Assembly: GCF_030315745.1 (NCBI RefSeq)
Contig: NZ_JASXSH010000023.1
Coordinates: 1-64,000, forward strand
Direction of reading: 5' to 3'
DNA: 64,000 nucleotides
From: Gordonia heveisoli
Lineage (GTDB): Bacteria > Actinomycetota > Actinomycetes > Mycobacteriales > Mycobacteriaceae
Part shown: one piece after another, positions 26,005 to 34,623 of the stretch
How the letters are laid out: every line of letters begins with the position of its first letter
Position numbering within the stretch: position 1 is the stretch's first letter
Program-made: the position numbers and the translations under genes
Notes under the pieces: model-generated
Database searches by the model: none
What the model saw: the letters and a program-made list of their open reading frames with translations, nothing else
What the model was told of the DNA's origin: nothing

Positions 26005-26478
26005 TCACACCGACAGGTCGCGCCGCAGCTTCGCCACATGTCCGGTGGCCCGGACGTTGTACTGGGCGAGTGCGATCGTGCCGTCTTCGTCGACGAGGAA
26101 GGTGGAGCGGATCACGCCGTTGACGATCTTGCCGTAGAGCTTCTTCTCGCCGAAGGCTCCCCACTCGGTGAGGACCGACTTCTCCGGGTCGCTGAGCAGC
26201 GGGAAGGTCAGCCCTTCCTGGTCGATGAACTTCCGCAGCTTCTCGGGCTTGTCCGGTGAGATGCCGATGACGTCGATACCCGCACCCTCCAGTTCGGCGA
26301 GGCTGTCGCGGAAATCGCAGGCCTGCTTGGTGCATCCCGGCGTCGAAGCGGCGGGGTAGAAGTACACGATCACCTTGCGTCCGGCGTAGTCGGACAGGGA
26401 GACGGGTGCCGAATCGGCATCGGGGAGGGTGAAGGCCGGCGCCTTGTCACCCACCGACAAACGTGTGGTCTCTGCCAT
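26005..26478 (-). CDS. bcp: Thiol peroxidase, Bcp/PrxQ-type peroxiredoxin
   Basis: This 157-residue AhpC/TSA-family protein reduces peroxides using thioredoxin-type donors. The peroxidatic Cys lies in YFYPAASTPGCTKQACDF, with a second Cys five residues later, the arrangement of the PrxQ resolving cysteine. The conserved Arg/Trp context (GAFGEKKLYGK, STFLVDEDG) follows. It is divergent from the DUF3618 gene. In M. tuberculosis bcp (Rv2521) also sits beside acpS/fas and a DUF3618 gene (Rv2520c), which supports the assignment. Confidence 0.94.
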   Translation of the reverse strand: MAETTRLSVGDKAPAFTLPDADSAPVSLSDYAGRKVIVYFYPAASTPGCTKQACDFRDSLAELEGAGIDVIGISPDKPEKLRKFIDQEGLTFPLLSDPEKSVLTEWGAFGEKKLYGKIVNGVIRSTFLVDEDGTIALAQYNVRATGHVAKLRRDLSV

Positions 26479-26643
26479 GACCGCAAGGCTAGTCGATCGT
26501 CGTCCGCGCCCGTGGCTACGCGCCGATCAACGGTATGGATGCCGTAGAGTCGAGACGTTGTCGTTCGCGGCCGTCCGTCCCTCGGGACGGATACGGTCAC
26601 CGGGCGACATCCTGCATCAGTCGACCAGCACCGGGAGGAACAC

Positions 26644-26865
26644 GTGGCCGGGGATACCGAACGCATCGAGCAGGACATCGCCAAGGCCCGTGAGGACCTC
26701 GCCGCGACGCTCGATCAGCTCGCGGCTCGCGCCAACCCGCAGCGGCTCGCCGACGATGCCAAATCGAAGGCCATTGCGACCCTGTCGCAGCCGCCGGTGA
26801 AATACACCATCGCCGGTGTGGGTGCCCTCGTGCTGATCCTGGTGATCCGCAAGGTCGTCAGTTGA
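26644..26865 (+). CDS. DUF3618 small membrane protein
   Basis: This 73-residue protein has an N-terminal acidic/basic amphipathic helix (RIEQDIAKAREDLAATLDQLAARANP), a short linker and one C-terminal membrane helix (about 52-69, YTIAGVGALVLILVI) ending in basic residues. This is the DUF3618 pattern, common in actinobacteria and often beside envelope genes; its role is unknown. The GTG start has GGAGGAA upstream. Its stop overlaps the TTG start of the following L,D-transpeptidase gene (TTGA), so the two are translationally coupled. Confidence 0.88.
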   Translation: MAGDTERIEQDIAKAREDLAATLDQLAARANPQRLADDAKSKAIATLSQPPVKYTIAGVGALVLILVIRKVVS

Positions 26866-28070
26866 TCTCCGGTCGCAGCCGCATTGTCCGCGGCGCGACC
26901 GCAGCCACCGCCTTCATCGCCGCATTGTCCGTATTGTCGGGCTGTGCGAGCGAACCCACCTATCCCGACTCGGTCGGGAACGTCGCCGCCGTCGACACCT
27001 TGGGGCACCCGACCATCAGCGTCACCGGTTGGGGTGACCGACCGATGAACGACGAGGCTGTCGGCGTCATGCCGGGTGCGCCGATCGTCGTCGCAGCGCA
27101 TGCCGGTCGGCTGACGTCGGTGGCACTGTCGGGACCCGACGGCCGCGTGACGGGGCACCTTCGTGACGGCGGGCAGTCGTGGGTGCCAGACGGCACACTC
27201 GACTACGGCGCCGACTACACGCTGACCGCGGTGGCGCGGGGTGTGGACAGTGACGGTGCCCGGCAGCTCCGCTTCTCGACGGCGTCTGCGGATTCGCTCG
27301 CGAGTGTCGCCTCGGTCACCGACGACGGTGAGACGGTCGGCGTCGGACAGCCGGTGATGATCAACTTCGATTCGCCGGTCGTCGACAAGCGCACCGCCCA
27401 ACGGGCCATCACGATTCGCACCGATCCACCCGTGCCGGGCGCCTTCTACTGGGTCAACGACAGCATGCTGCGCTGGCGCCCACAGCACTTCTGGGCGTCG
27501 GGGACCAAGGTGACGGTCGACGCCCGGCTGCGGGGCATCTCGCTCGGCAATGGGGTGTACGGGGCCAATGATCTGCACACCTCGTTCCGGGTTGGTCGAC
27601 GATTCGTGGCGATCGCGGACGACAACACCAAGACGATCACGGTGTGGGTCGGCGGCAAGGTCGTGCGGACGATGCCCACCTCGATGGGCAAGGACTCCTC
27701 GCCGACCAATACGGGTACGTATATCGTCGCCGAACGCGATCCCAGCGTGATCATGGACTCCTCAACCTACGGTGTACCGGTGAAGTCGGCCGGCGGCTAT
27801 CGGGAGGTCGTCTACGACGCGACCCGGATCTCCTTCAGTGGCATTTACGTTCACGCCGCCCCGTGGTCTGTGGGTGACCAAGGTAACACCGACGTCAGCA
27901 ACGGCTGCCTCAATGTGAGCCCGGACAACGCGGCCTGGTTCCTCGGTAAGGCGTTGCGCGGCGACATTGTGATCGTGAAAAACACTGTGGGCCCACCTCT
28001 TCCGGGTGACGATGGTCTCGGCGACTGGAATGTGCCGTGGTCGACGTGGCAGCGGGGCAACGCCGAATAA
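26862..28070 (+). CDS. L,D-transpeptidase lipoprotein paralogue with altered active site
   Basis: This 402-residue YkuD-type L,D-transpeptidase resembles LdtMt2 throughout. It has a signal peptide with lipobox LSGC (lipidated Cys28), two Ig-like domains (about 50-250) and a catalytic domain (about 250-400) ending in the GLGDWNVPW tail. LdtMt2-type enzymes form 3-3 peptidoglycan cross-links. The catalytic Cys349 and His331 are present, but two conserved neighbours differ: Ala332 stands where the family has Ser (HSAP), and Asn347 where it has His (S-H-G-C). It may have changed activity or donor use. It starts with TTG, overlapping the DUF3618 stop. Confidence 0.9.
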   Translation: MISGRSRIVRGATAATAFIAALSVLSGCASEPTYPDSVGNVAAVDTLGHPTISVTGWGDRPMNDEAVGVMPGAPIVVAAHAGRLTSVALSGPDGRVTGHLRDGGQSWVPDGTLDYGADYTLTAVARGVDSDGARQLRFSTASADSLASVASVTDDGETVGVGQPVMINFDSPVVDKRTAQRAITIRTDPPVPGAFYWVNDSMLRWRPQHFWASGTKVTVDARLRGISLGNGVYGANDLHTSFRVGRRFVAIADDNTKTITVWVGGKVVRTMPTSMGKDSSPTNTGTYIVAERDPSVIMDSSTYGVPVKSAGGYREVVYDATRISFSGIYVHAAPWSVGDQGNTDVSNGCLNVSPDNAAWFLGKALRGDIVIVKNTVGPPLPGDDGLGDWNVPWSTWQRGNAE

Positions 28071-28136
28071 CGCCCCTGACCAGCCGATTTCACTTCTGCG
28101 GGGGTCGTCATGTAACGTTCTCTCTCGCAACGACAA

Positions 28137-28212
<76 letters not shown>

Positions 28213-28215
28213 CCA

Positions 28216-28251
28216 AGACAAGACGCCCCGCTTCGGCGGGGCGTCTTGTCT
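28216..28251 (+). terminator. Strong hairpin terminator of tRNA-Lys
   Basis: A 16-bp perfect stem (AGACAAGACGCCCCGC and its complement) closes on a TTCG tetraloop. It starts four bases after the CCA end. It carries TTGTCT but no long T-run. Confidence 0.85.
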
Positions 28252-28426
28252 CGTCTGTGTCGAACGATTCGCTGGGATGGGCGTGAACCAGCCGAACGAC
28301 GGACATCGACAAATCGGGTAAACCCGGTGTCTCGTACACTGTGGCGATAGGTGCGGTCGGCATTCCCGGGAGTCCGGGAAGTTCGTGGATTCCGAGGTGG
28401 CTTCGGGGTCGGATCGAGGTGGGAGA

Positions 28427-29653
28427 ATGATGGTGATCGGACGAGCCCGGCGCGGATCGGTGTTGGCTGGAGCCGCGGTTCTCGCTGTGGTCGGATTGGT
28501 GACGTCCTGCTCGTCGCAGGAACCCAAGTACCCCACCAACGTTCAGAGCGCGAACCTCATCGACGACCTGCTGCAGCCGGGCCTCGACTTCTCGATCTTC
28601 GGCGAGGGCCAGGGTCCGCTGCACGACAAGGCGGTCGGAGTACAGCCCGGGGCACCGATCACCGTGCAGGCCTCCGACGGGGCGATCAGCAGCGTCGTGA
28701 TCAAGAAGTCCAACGGCGAGCCCGTCCGCGGTGAGCTCAGCGAGGACGGCACACAGTGGGTCAAGCGCGAGCCGCTCGGCTACAACAAGAGCTACACGCT
28801 CGTCGCCGAGGCCCGGGGCGTCGGTGGTACCAGCGTCAAGCAGGTCACGTTCACCACCAGCGCGCCGAACAACCTCACCCAGGCCTATGTCACGCCGACT
28901 GTCGAGGATCGCATCGTCGGCGTCGGGCAGCCGGTCGCGGTCAAGTTCGACGAGTCGATTCCCGATCGCAAGGCCGCCGAGCGGGCCATCCGGATCAAGA
29001 CCGAGCCGGCCGTCGACGGCGCCTTCTACTGGATCAGTGACACCGAGGTTCGCTGGCGTCCCGAGAAGTTCTGGAAGACCGGCACCAAGGTCAAGGTCGA
29101 GGTCAACACCGAGGGCATCGATCTCGGTGACGGACTGTTCGGCCAGGAGAACGTCAAGCGCGAGTTCACCATCGGACGGTCGATGATCATCACCGCCGAC
29201 GATCACACCAAGCAGGTCGTGTTCAAGCGCGACGGCAAGGTGATCAAGACCATGCCCACCTCGATGGGTAAGCCGGGCGCCGAGACCGACAACGGGATTT
29301 ACCTCGTCTCGGACAAGCACGAGCACATCATCATGGACTCGTCGACCTATGGTGTCCCGATCAACTCCGCTGACGGCTATCGGACCCCGGTCGACTACGC
29401 CACCCGGATGTCCTACAGCGGGATCTTCTTCCATTCGGCTCCCTGGTCGGTGTGGGCGCAGGGCAACACCAACACGAGCCACGGCTGCCTCAATCTGAGC
29501 CCGGACAACGCGCTGTGGGTCATGCAGAACACGCTGCGCGGCGATCCGGTGGTGGTCCGCAACACCGATGGCGGCACCCTGCCGGTCACCGATGGCCTCG
29601 GTGACTGGAATATCGACTGGGCGAAGTGGAAGAAGGGCAACGCCGACGGCTGA
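28427..29653 (+). CDS. ldtB: L,D-transpeptidase lipoprotein, LdtMt2-type
   Basis: This 408-residue protein matches the length and layout of M. tuberculosis LdtMt2 (Rv2518c): lipobox VTSC (Cys28), two Ig-like domains and a YkuD catalytic domain. The active-site residues fall at the same numbers as in LdtMt2: His336-Ser337 (HSAPW), His352 and Cys354 (SHGCLN). The conserved C-terminal GLGDWNIDW cap follows. It makes 3-3 meso-DAP cross-links and is the classical carbapenem target. It lies after the tRNA-Lys terminator, so it has its own promoter. TACACT at 28335-28340 is a -10 candidate, with a CGGGT-AA-ACCCG palindrome (28315-28326) at the -35 region. The ATG at 28430 is an alternative start. 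Confidence 0.95.
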   Translation: MMVIGRARRGSVLAGAAVLAVVGLVTSCSSQEPKYPTNVQSANLIDDLLQPGLDFSIFGEGQGPLHDKAVGVQPGAPITVQASDGAISSVVIKKSNGEPVRGELSEDGTQWVKREPLGYNKSYTLVAEARGVGGTSVKQVTFTTSAPNNLTQAYVTPTVEDRIVGVGQPVAVKFDESIPDRKAAERAIRIKTEPAVDGAFYWISDTEVRWRPEKFWKTGTKVKVEVNTEGIDLGDGLFGQENVKREFTIGRSMIITADDHTKQVVFKRDGKVIKTMPTSMGKPGAETDNGIYLVSDKHEHIIMDSSTYGVPINSADGYRTPVDYATRMSYSGIFFHSAPWSVWAQGNTNTSHGCLNLSPDNALWVMQNTLRGDPVVVRNTDGGTLPVTDGLGDWNIDWAKWKKGNADG

Positions 29654-29716
29654 TGCCGTGAGGTGCGGCGCATCCGTGGCGCCGATTACATTCTGCCATT
29701 GAGCACTGTTACGATC

Positions 29717-29738
29717 TCGGCTGACATTAGTCAGCCGA
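29717..29738. promoter_or_regulatory. Perfect 9-4-9 palindrome upstream of acyl-CoA dehydrogenase
   Basis: TCGGCTGAC and GTCAGCCGA flank ATTA exactly. It sits immediately after a -10-like TACGAT (29710-29715) and 18 bases before the gene's ATG, where a repressor would block transcription. Its size and symmetry suit a TetR-type regulator; no such gene is adjacent. Confidence 0.65.
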
Positions 29739-29755
29739 CCATCGAGGTGCACCGC

Positions 29756-30898
29756 ATGCCCGTTCGTTCCGCCTGGGAAAACGACGACCTGACCGCTCTG
29801 CGCGATCTGGCTCGCAGCTTCTGCGAGAAAGAGATCAAGCCCAACATCGAGAAGTTCATCGATCAGCACCATGTGGATCGTGACCTGTGGAACAAGGCCG
29901 GTGAACTCGGTCTGCTGTGCATCTCGATTCCGGAGGAGTACGGCGGCGGCGGGGGAGACTTCGCCCACGAGGCCGTGCTGATCGAGGAGCAGGCACGGGT
30001 CGCCGACACCGCCTGGGGCGCGAGCCTGCACAGCGGCATCGTCGCCCACTACATCCTGTCCTACGGCTCGGAAGAGCAGAAGCGGACCTGGCTGCCCAAG
30101 ATGGCCTCCGGTGAGGCCGTCGGTGCGATCGCGATGACCGAACCCGGCACCGGCTCGGATCTGCAGAACGTCAAGACGAAGGCCGTCAAGGACGGCGACG
30201 AATATGTCATCGACGGATCCAAGACCTTCATCACCAACGGTGGCCAGGCCGACATCATCATCGTGGTGGCCAAGACCGACTCGGCCGAAGGTGCCAAGGG
30301 CATCTCGCTGATCCTCGTCGAAGGCGACCGGGACGGCTTCCGGCGCGGCCGCGTCCTGGACAAGGTCGGGCAGCGCGGTCAGGACACCTCCGAGCTGTAC
30401 TTCGAAGGTGTGCGGGTGCCCACCGCGAACCTGCTCGGCGCCGAGGAGGGGCAGGGTTTCATCCAGCTGATGCAGCAACTCCCGCAGGAGCGGCTGATCA
30501 TCGGGGTCGCCTCGGTCGCCGCCATGGAGGCCGCGCTCGAGCAGACGATCGCGTACACGAAGGACCGCACCGCCTTCGGTCGCCCGGTGTTCGGATTCCA
30601 GAACACCAAGTTCAAACTGGCCGAGATCGCGACGGAGGCCCGGATCGCGCGGGTATTCGTCGACGACTGCCTCGTCAAACACGTCGCAGGTGAGCTCGAC
30701 ATCCCGACCGTGGCGATGGCCAAGTGGTGGACCAGCGAGCGTGCGATGGTGGCCATCGACGAGTGCGTGCAACTCTTCGGCGGATACGGATACATGAACG
30801 AGTACCCGATCGCGCGCATGTGGGCCGACGCACGCGTCCAGAAGATCTACGCGGGCACCAACGAGATCATGAAGGAGATCATCGCGCGGTCACTGTGA
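29756..30898 (+). CDS. Acyl-CoA dehydrogenase, long-chain (LCAD) type
   Basis: This 380-residue FAD enzyme introduces the alpha-beta double bond in acyl-CoA oxidation. The signature AMTEPGTGSDLQ and the TNGGQAD flavin site are clear. The catalytic base is in the LCAD/isovaleryl-CoA position, Glu245 in LPQERLIIG; the C-terminal segment reads YAGTNEIMKEI with Ala where short- and medium-chain enzymes carry their Glu. The start is the ATG at 29756, preceded by GAGG at eight bases; the longer frame would include the palindrome. The chain length used cannot be told. It appears to be a single gene with its own operator and a hairpin downstream. Confidence 0.92.
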   Translation: MPVRSAWENDDLTALRDLARSFCEKEIKPNIEKFIDQHHVDRDLWNKAGELGLLCISIPEEYGGGGGDFAHEAVLIEEQARVADTAWGASLHSGIVAHYILSYGSEEQKRTWLPKMASGEAVGAIAMTEPGTGSDLQNVKTKAVKDGDEYVIDGSKTFITNGGQADIIIVVAKTDSAEGAKGISLILVEGDRDGFRRGRVLDKVGQRGQDTSELYFEGVRVPTANLLGAEEGQGFIQLMQQLPQERLIIGVASVAAMEAALEQTIAYTKDRTAFGRPVFGFQNTKFKLAEIATEARIARVFVDDCLVKHVAGELDIPTVAMAKWWTSERAMVAIDECVQLFGGYGYMNEYPIARMWADARVQKIYAGTNEIMKEIIARSL

Positions 30899-30936
30899 TC
30901 GTGACGCGCGCCCGGCGGTGACGTCCTCGGCGCTGC

Positions 30937-30970
30937 TCCCCGGACCGCCGAGTCAACGGCGGTCCGGGGA
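30937..30970 (+). terminator. Hairpin after the acyl-CoA dehydrogenase gene
   Basis: A 14-bp perfect GC-rich stem (TCCCCGGACCGCCG and its complement) closes on a six-base loop. It lies in the 135-bp gap before the DUF4185 gene. No T-run follows. Confidence 0.65.
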
Positions 30971-31033
30971 CGGCTCCGGTGATAGATTCACGGGCGATGT
31001 GGCCGCTGGTCACGCGGGCGAGAGGGACGGGCG

Positions 31034-32542
31034 ATGGCGGGCCGGACGGGTGTGCGATGGATGGCACCCGCCTGTGTGGGCATCGTGCTCGCCGCGGCGG
31101 TCCTCGCGGCCCCGACAGAATCTGCCGCCACGCCGCGTGAATGGTTGCCCAGCTCGGGCTGCGTCGGCGATCTGCCGCCCAAACCGACACCGCGGCCGTG
31201 GGATCCGCGCCAGCTGATCCCCACTCTGCCCGATCGCATCGGGATTCCACTCCCGTATCCCCGACTTCTGCCGGTCCCCGAACCCGCACCGCGCCCCACC
31301 CCGGTCCGGATCCCGTCGGAGGCGGCGCCGGCGGATCCGTGTACGGATCCCTGCCCGGATATCACCGATCCGCGACCGCCGAAGCCGTCGGACGGTCCCG
31401 CGTTGAGTATCGAGTTCCCGAAGATCGAGTTCGACCCCAAACCGATCAACATTCCCTACCCGGTGCCCAACCCGCATCCGCCGACATTTCCGCCACCGCC
31501 GCCGCGGGCGCATCCGGTGGTGGAGACGGCGCCGGTGGCACCCAAACCTGCTGCGCCGCGCGTCGGCCGGGTAGAGGCGGTCGCGACGCTCACCGGCAAG
31601 GGGTCGACGAGTCGTACGGACAAGCGATGGCAGGTCATGGGCACCGACCTCGGCATCATGTGGGAGTCGGCGCCAGGACAGGTCGCCATCGTCTTCGGCG
31701 ACACCTTCGGCAAGGGATTCAAGCCGCCGGGCGCCAACGGTGGCGACTGGCGCAGCAACGTACTCGGATTCTCGCGCGACCGTGACCTGTCCGACGGTCT
31801 GTCGATCGACACCATGGTCCAGGACAGTCGCTGCCACGCGGTGCAGATCCTCGACTCGCGCCATATCGACTTCTACGAGATGACCACCATCCCGACGTCG
31901 GGCTTCACCGTCGGTAACCGCCAGTATCTGAGCTATATGTCGGTGCGCCGCTGGTCGGTGGTACCCGGGGTCTGGCTGACCAATCACGGTGGCCTTGCCT
32001 ATTCCGACGACGGCGGTTCGACGTGGACGCGTGATCCCTATGCCCGCTGGGACAACATGTTCGGCACCAGTCAGTTTCAGGTCGCGTCGATGGTGCGCCG
32101 AGGCGATCACGTCTACATGTTCGGTACGCCCAACTCCCGGGTCGGTTCGGTCGGCCTGGCGCGGGTGCCTGCGACCGAGGTGCTCAACAAGACCGCCTAC
32201 CAGTATTGGCGCGACGGAAAGTGGGTTCCGGCACGTGACGGCAATGTCGCGTCGGTGCTGTTCGCCGGTCCGGCCGGTGAGCTTTCGGTGCGGTTCGACG
32301 AATCCGCGCAACGCTGGCAGATGACCTACCTCGATGTGCTGCGCAACTCGATCGTGATGCGCACCGCACGTGATCCGCAGGGATTGTGGTCGGAGCCGAC
32401 GGATCTGGTTCGTTCACAGGGCCAGAACGCGCAGCTCTACGGCGGGTTCATGCATCCGTGGTCGACCCCCGACGACCTGTACTTCACCATGTCGACATGG
32501 GCGCAGTACAACGTGACGCTCATGCGCGCCCGGCTGCACTGA
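31034..32542 (+). CDS. Exported DUF4185 protein, endo-D-arabinanase family (GH183) candidate
   Basis: This 502-residue protein has an N-terminal signal sequence (APACVGIVLAAAVLAAPTESA), a long Pro-rich segment (about 35-180) and a DUF4185 domain (about 185-500). DUF4185 enzymes of mycobacteria and other bacteria were shown to be endo-D-arabinanases that cut arabinogalactan and lipoarabinomannan (family GH183). Two Asp residues 18 apart, Asp205 (MGTDLG) and Asp223 (FGDTFG), fit the aspartate pair expected for catalysis; this mapping is mine. Repeated propeller-like strands (SDDGGSTW, MFGTPNSR, GGFMHPW) support the fold. It likely acts outside the membrane, reaching the wall through the Pro-rich spacer. 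It converges on the ceramidase gene, 19 bases away. Confidence 0.82.
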   Translation: MAGRTGVRWMAPACVGIVLAAAVLAAPTESAATPREWLPSSGCVGDLPPKPTPRPWDPRQLIPTLPDRIGIPLPYPRLLPVPEPAPRPTPVRIPSEAAPADPCTDPCPDITDPRPPKPSDGPALSIEFPKIEFDPKPINIPYPVPNPHPPTFPPPPPRAHPVVETAPVAPKPAAPRVGRVEAVATLTGKGSTSRTDKRWQVMGTDLGIMWESAPGQVAIVFGDTFGKGFKPPGANGGDWRSNVLGFSRDRDLSDGLSIDTMVQDSRCHAVQILDSRHIDFYEMTTIPTSGFTVGNRQYLSYMSVRRWSVVPGVWLTNHGGLAYSDDGGSTWTRDPYARWDNMFGTSQFQVASMVRRGDHVYMFGTPNSRVGSVGLARVPATEVLNKTAYQYWRDGKWVPARDGNVASVLFAGPAGELSVRFDESAQRWQMTYLDVLRNSIVMRTARDPQGLWSEPTDLVRSQGQNAQLYGGFMHPWSTPDDLYFTMSTWAQYNVTLMRARLH

Positions 32543-32561
32543 CGTCGGCACCCGCGGCGCG

Positions 32562-34595
32562 TCAGCCGACGGTGAACGACCGGGAGAAGCCGTCGAACTC
32601 ACGGATGTGGCCGCCACCGTCGCGGCTGTTGCCGAGATACCGGATCCGATAGGTCCCCGACGTTCCGGTCGGCGGCGTCCAGGTGATGCGGATCGTCGAG
32701 GTGTCCGACGATCCGGCGGGCCGCGACCAGTGGAAGACGGTGGACCAGTCGTTGTCGTCGGCGATGGTCCGCCAGCCGCCGGCGTCGCGCCGCTGCACCT
32801 GCAGATAGGTACTGCCGTGCCGGAAGTCGTTGTTCGGGTGGGCGCCGACGAACTCGGCGGCGACCAGTTGGCCGGGCCGGTAGCCGGCACGCGGCTGGGT
32901 CAGCACGTCGCCGTAGCGGTGGCCGGGTATCGGCCGGTCGGCCGGGACGGGCGGGACCAGGTCGGGCTGGAAACCGGACTTGTCCAATGGCGCCGGGCCG
33001 CGCGGGGGTCGTTGCCCGGCGGCCATCGCTCCGGCCAGGGCGGCGAACTCCTGCATATAGGCAGACAGGGTCCAGCGTCCGAACTGGGTCTCACCGCCCT
33101 CGTACTGCTGCGAGTCGTATTCCTCCGGGGTGGTCACATACTGCGTGTAGGCGTTCGAATATCCCTGCACCAGAACGTTGTCCATACCGACCCGCAACGC
33201 ATCGGCGACGACCTGCCGCAGACGCAGGCCGGCGACGATGGTGACCTCGGCGGGCAGTGCGACGAGCACCAGCTCGCCGATCCGCATGATCTGTAACGGC
33301 ACCACCTGCGGGATCCACGGTGACGGTGGCATGATCCCGAGCGGGAAGGCGATCAGCTTGGGCGCCTGCATATCCCGGATCCACGGCGACACCGGCGGGC
33401 GGCGGTCGCCGCCCAATGCGGTGACGAGCGGATTGGTCGTGCCCTCGACCAGGAACGGTAGCGGCTGTTCGTAGTTGTCCTCACTCGACGTGGCCGCCGC
33501 CGCCACACCCATCATCGCCGGTGTCGTCGCCGCGGGTTTGCCCTCCGGGGTGAAGGCGCCGTCGATCCGTACCGACGACATGTCGACGTAGCGGGTCACC
33601 GCGTCGACCCCGCCACGGGTCATCGGTCGGGTATCGGCGAACGCTCGCCGCCCTGCCTGATACTGGCGTTCGCCGATGATCTCGCAGTTGCGTTTGTTGT
33701 CGCGGGTCGGACCGCTGGGTTCGAAGGCGCGCAGTGCCAGATTCGGGGTCATGTCGCCTGAATTTGTCTGCGGGAACGCGGCGATCAGGCCCGGCGACTC
33801 CGATTCCCAGCGGTAGCTGGCGTATCCCTTGTTGTCACCCGCGATCAACACATTGTGGTCGGCGAGAGACGTGCCGTGGGTGGAGAACCAGGTGATCGCG
33901 CCGACGTCGCGCCCGCCGCGCTGAAGTTTGAGGACCGTGACGCGCGGGTCGATGGCGGTGGGGAAGTGTCGCTTGTCCGAACCGGGGTTGCGGTCGAAGG
34001 CCACCTTGGACCGGTTGGCGCTCGCGTTGTGCAGTTCGTCGCGGCCGATGGAGATGGTCCCGGGCGCGAGATCCTCGTGTGCTCGCACGATCGAGTGGTA
34101 GAGCCCTTCCAATTCGGCGTCGTAGGAGTTCTTCTTGAAACCGAAGGCCGCGAGAGAGTAGGCGTAGTCCCACGCGGTACCGCCGCAGGACGCGTGCGTG
34201 TGCGTGGCGTTGAGGTTGACGTTGGCTTCGGTGTACAGGGCGCCGAAACGCTTGCGCAACTTACGCATCAACCCCATGTGATGGGACTGGAACAGGCAGG
34301 CGATATCAGCGGTCACGAACACCACCCGCTTGCCGGTCGCCTGGTCGACGATGATGTAGGCGCGCGACCAGCACCGTTGGAGGAGGCCCGCGGCGACCTG
34401 TTCGGGATTCGAATAGCCCATCATGCCCTGCCCGGCGACCGCTCCGGTCATGTCGGCGATACCGCAGCCGACGAGATAGCTGGTGCTGTCGGCGGGCGGG
34501 GCGGCTTCGGCGGGTGAGCCGAGAGTCAGGGCCAGCCCGCCTCCGACCGCGGTCGCGGCGGCAGTCTGAAGCACGGTCCTACGGGTGACGTCCAT
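32562..34595 (-). CDS. Neutral/alkaline ceramidase family protein, Tat-exported
   Basis: This 677-residue member of the neutral ceramidase family hydrolyses N-acyl linkages of ceramide to a sphingoid base and fatty acid. A Tat signal (TRRTVLQTAAATAVGGG) is at the start. Zinc-site motifs are visible: NATHTHASCGG and FSTHGTSLADHN. The nucleophile motif known from human and Pseudomonas enzymes (GDxSPN) reads GDMTPN, with Thr283 in place of the serine. A C-terminal Ig-like domain (about 540-677) is present, as in family members. The ATG at 34595 follows GGAGAAACC; the 5' extension in the same frame is discarded. It is the last gene of an operon with TetR and amine oxidase. Actinobacteria rarely make ceramide, so the natural substrate may be host, environmental or another N-acyl amine. 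Confidence 0.88.
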   Translation of the reverse strand: MDVTRRTVLQTAAATAVGGGLALTLGSPAEAAPPADSTSYLVGCGIADMTGAVAGQGMMGYSNPEQVAAGLLQRCWSRAYIIVDQATGKRVVFVTADIACLFQSHHMGLMRKLRKRFGALYTEANVNLNATHTHASCGGTAWDYAYSLAAFGFKKNSYDAELEGLYHSIVRAHEDLAPGTISIGRDELHNASANRSKVAFDRNPGSDKRHFPTAIDPRVTVLKLQRGGRDVGAITWFSTHGTSLADHNVLIAGDNKGYASYRWESESPGLIAAFPQTNSGDMTPNLALRAFEPSGPTRDNKRNCEIIGERQYQAGRRAFADTRPMTRGGVDAVTRYVDMSSVRIDGAFTPEGKPAATTPAMMGVAAAATSSEDNYEQPLPFLVEGTTNPLVTALGGDRRPPVSPWIRDMQAPKLIAFPLGIMPPSPWIPQVVPLQIMRIGELVLVALPAEVTIVAGLRLRQVVADALRVGMDNVLVQGYSNAYTQYVTTPEEYDSQQYEGGETQFGRWTLSAYMQEFAALAGAMAAGQRPPRGPAPLDKSGFQPDLVPPVPADRPIPGHRYGDVLTQPRAGYRPGQLVAAEFVGAHPNNDFRHGSTYLQVQRRDAGGWRTIADDNDWSTVFHWSRPAGSSDTSTIRITWTPPTGTSGTYRIRYLGNSRDGGGHIREFDGFSRSFTVG

Positions 34596-34623
34596 GGTTT
34601 CTCCGCTGGGTCGAGAAGGGGCG

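Noticed and set aside
28252..28426. A c-di-AMP (ydaO-type) riboswitch before the second L,D-transpeptidase
   Set aside because: I looked for the conserved pairing and sequence elements and found none; only a short promoter palindrome is visible.
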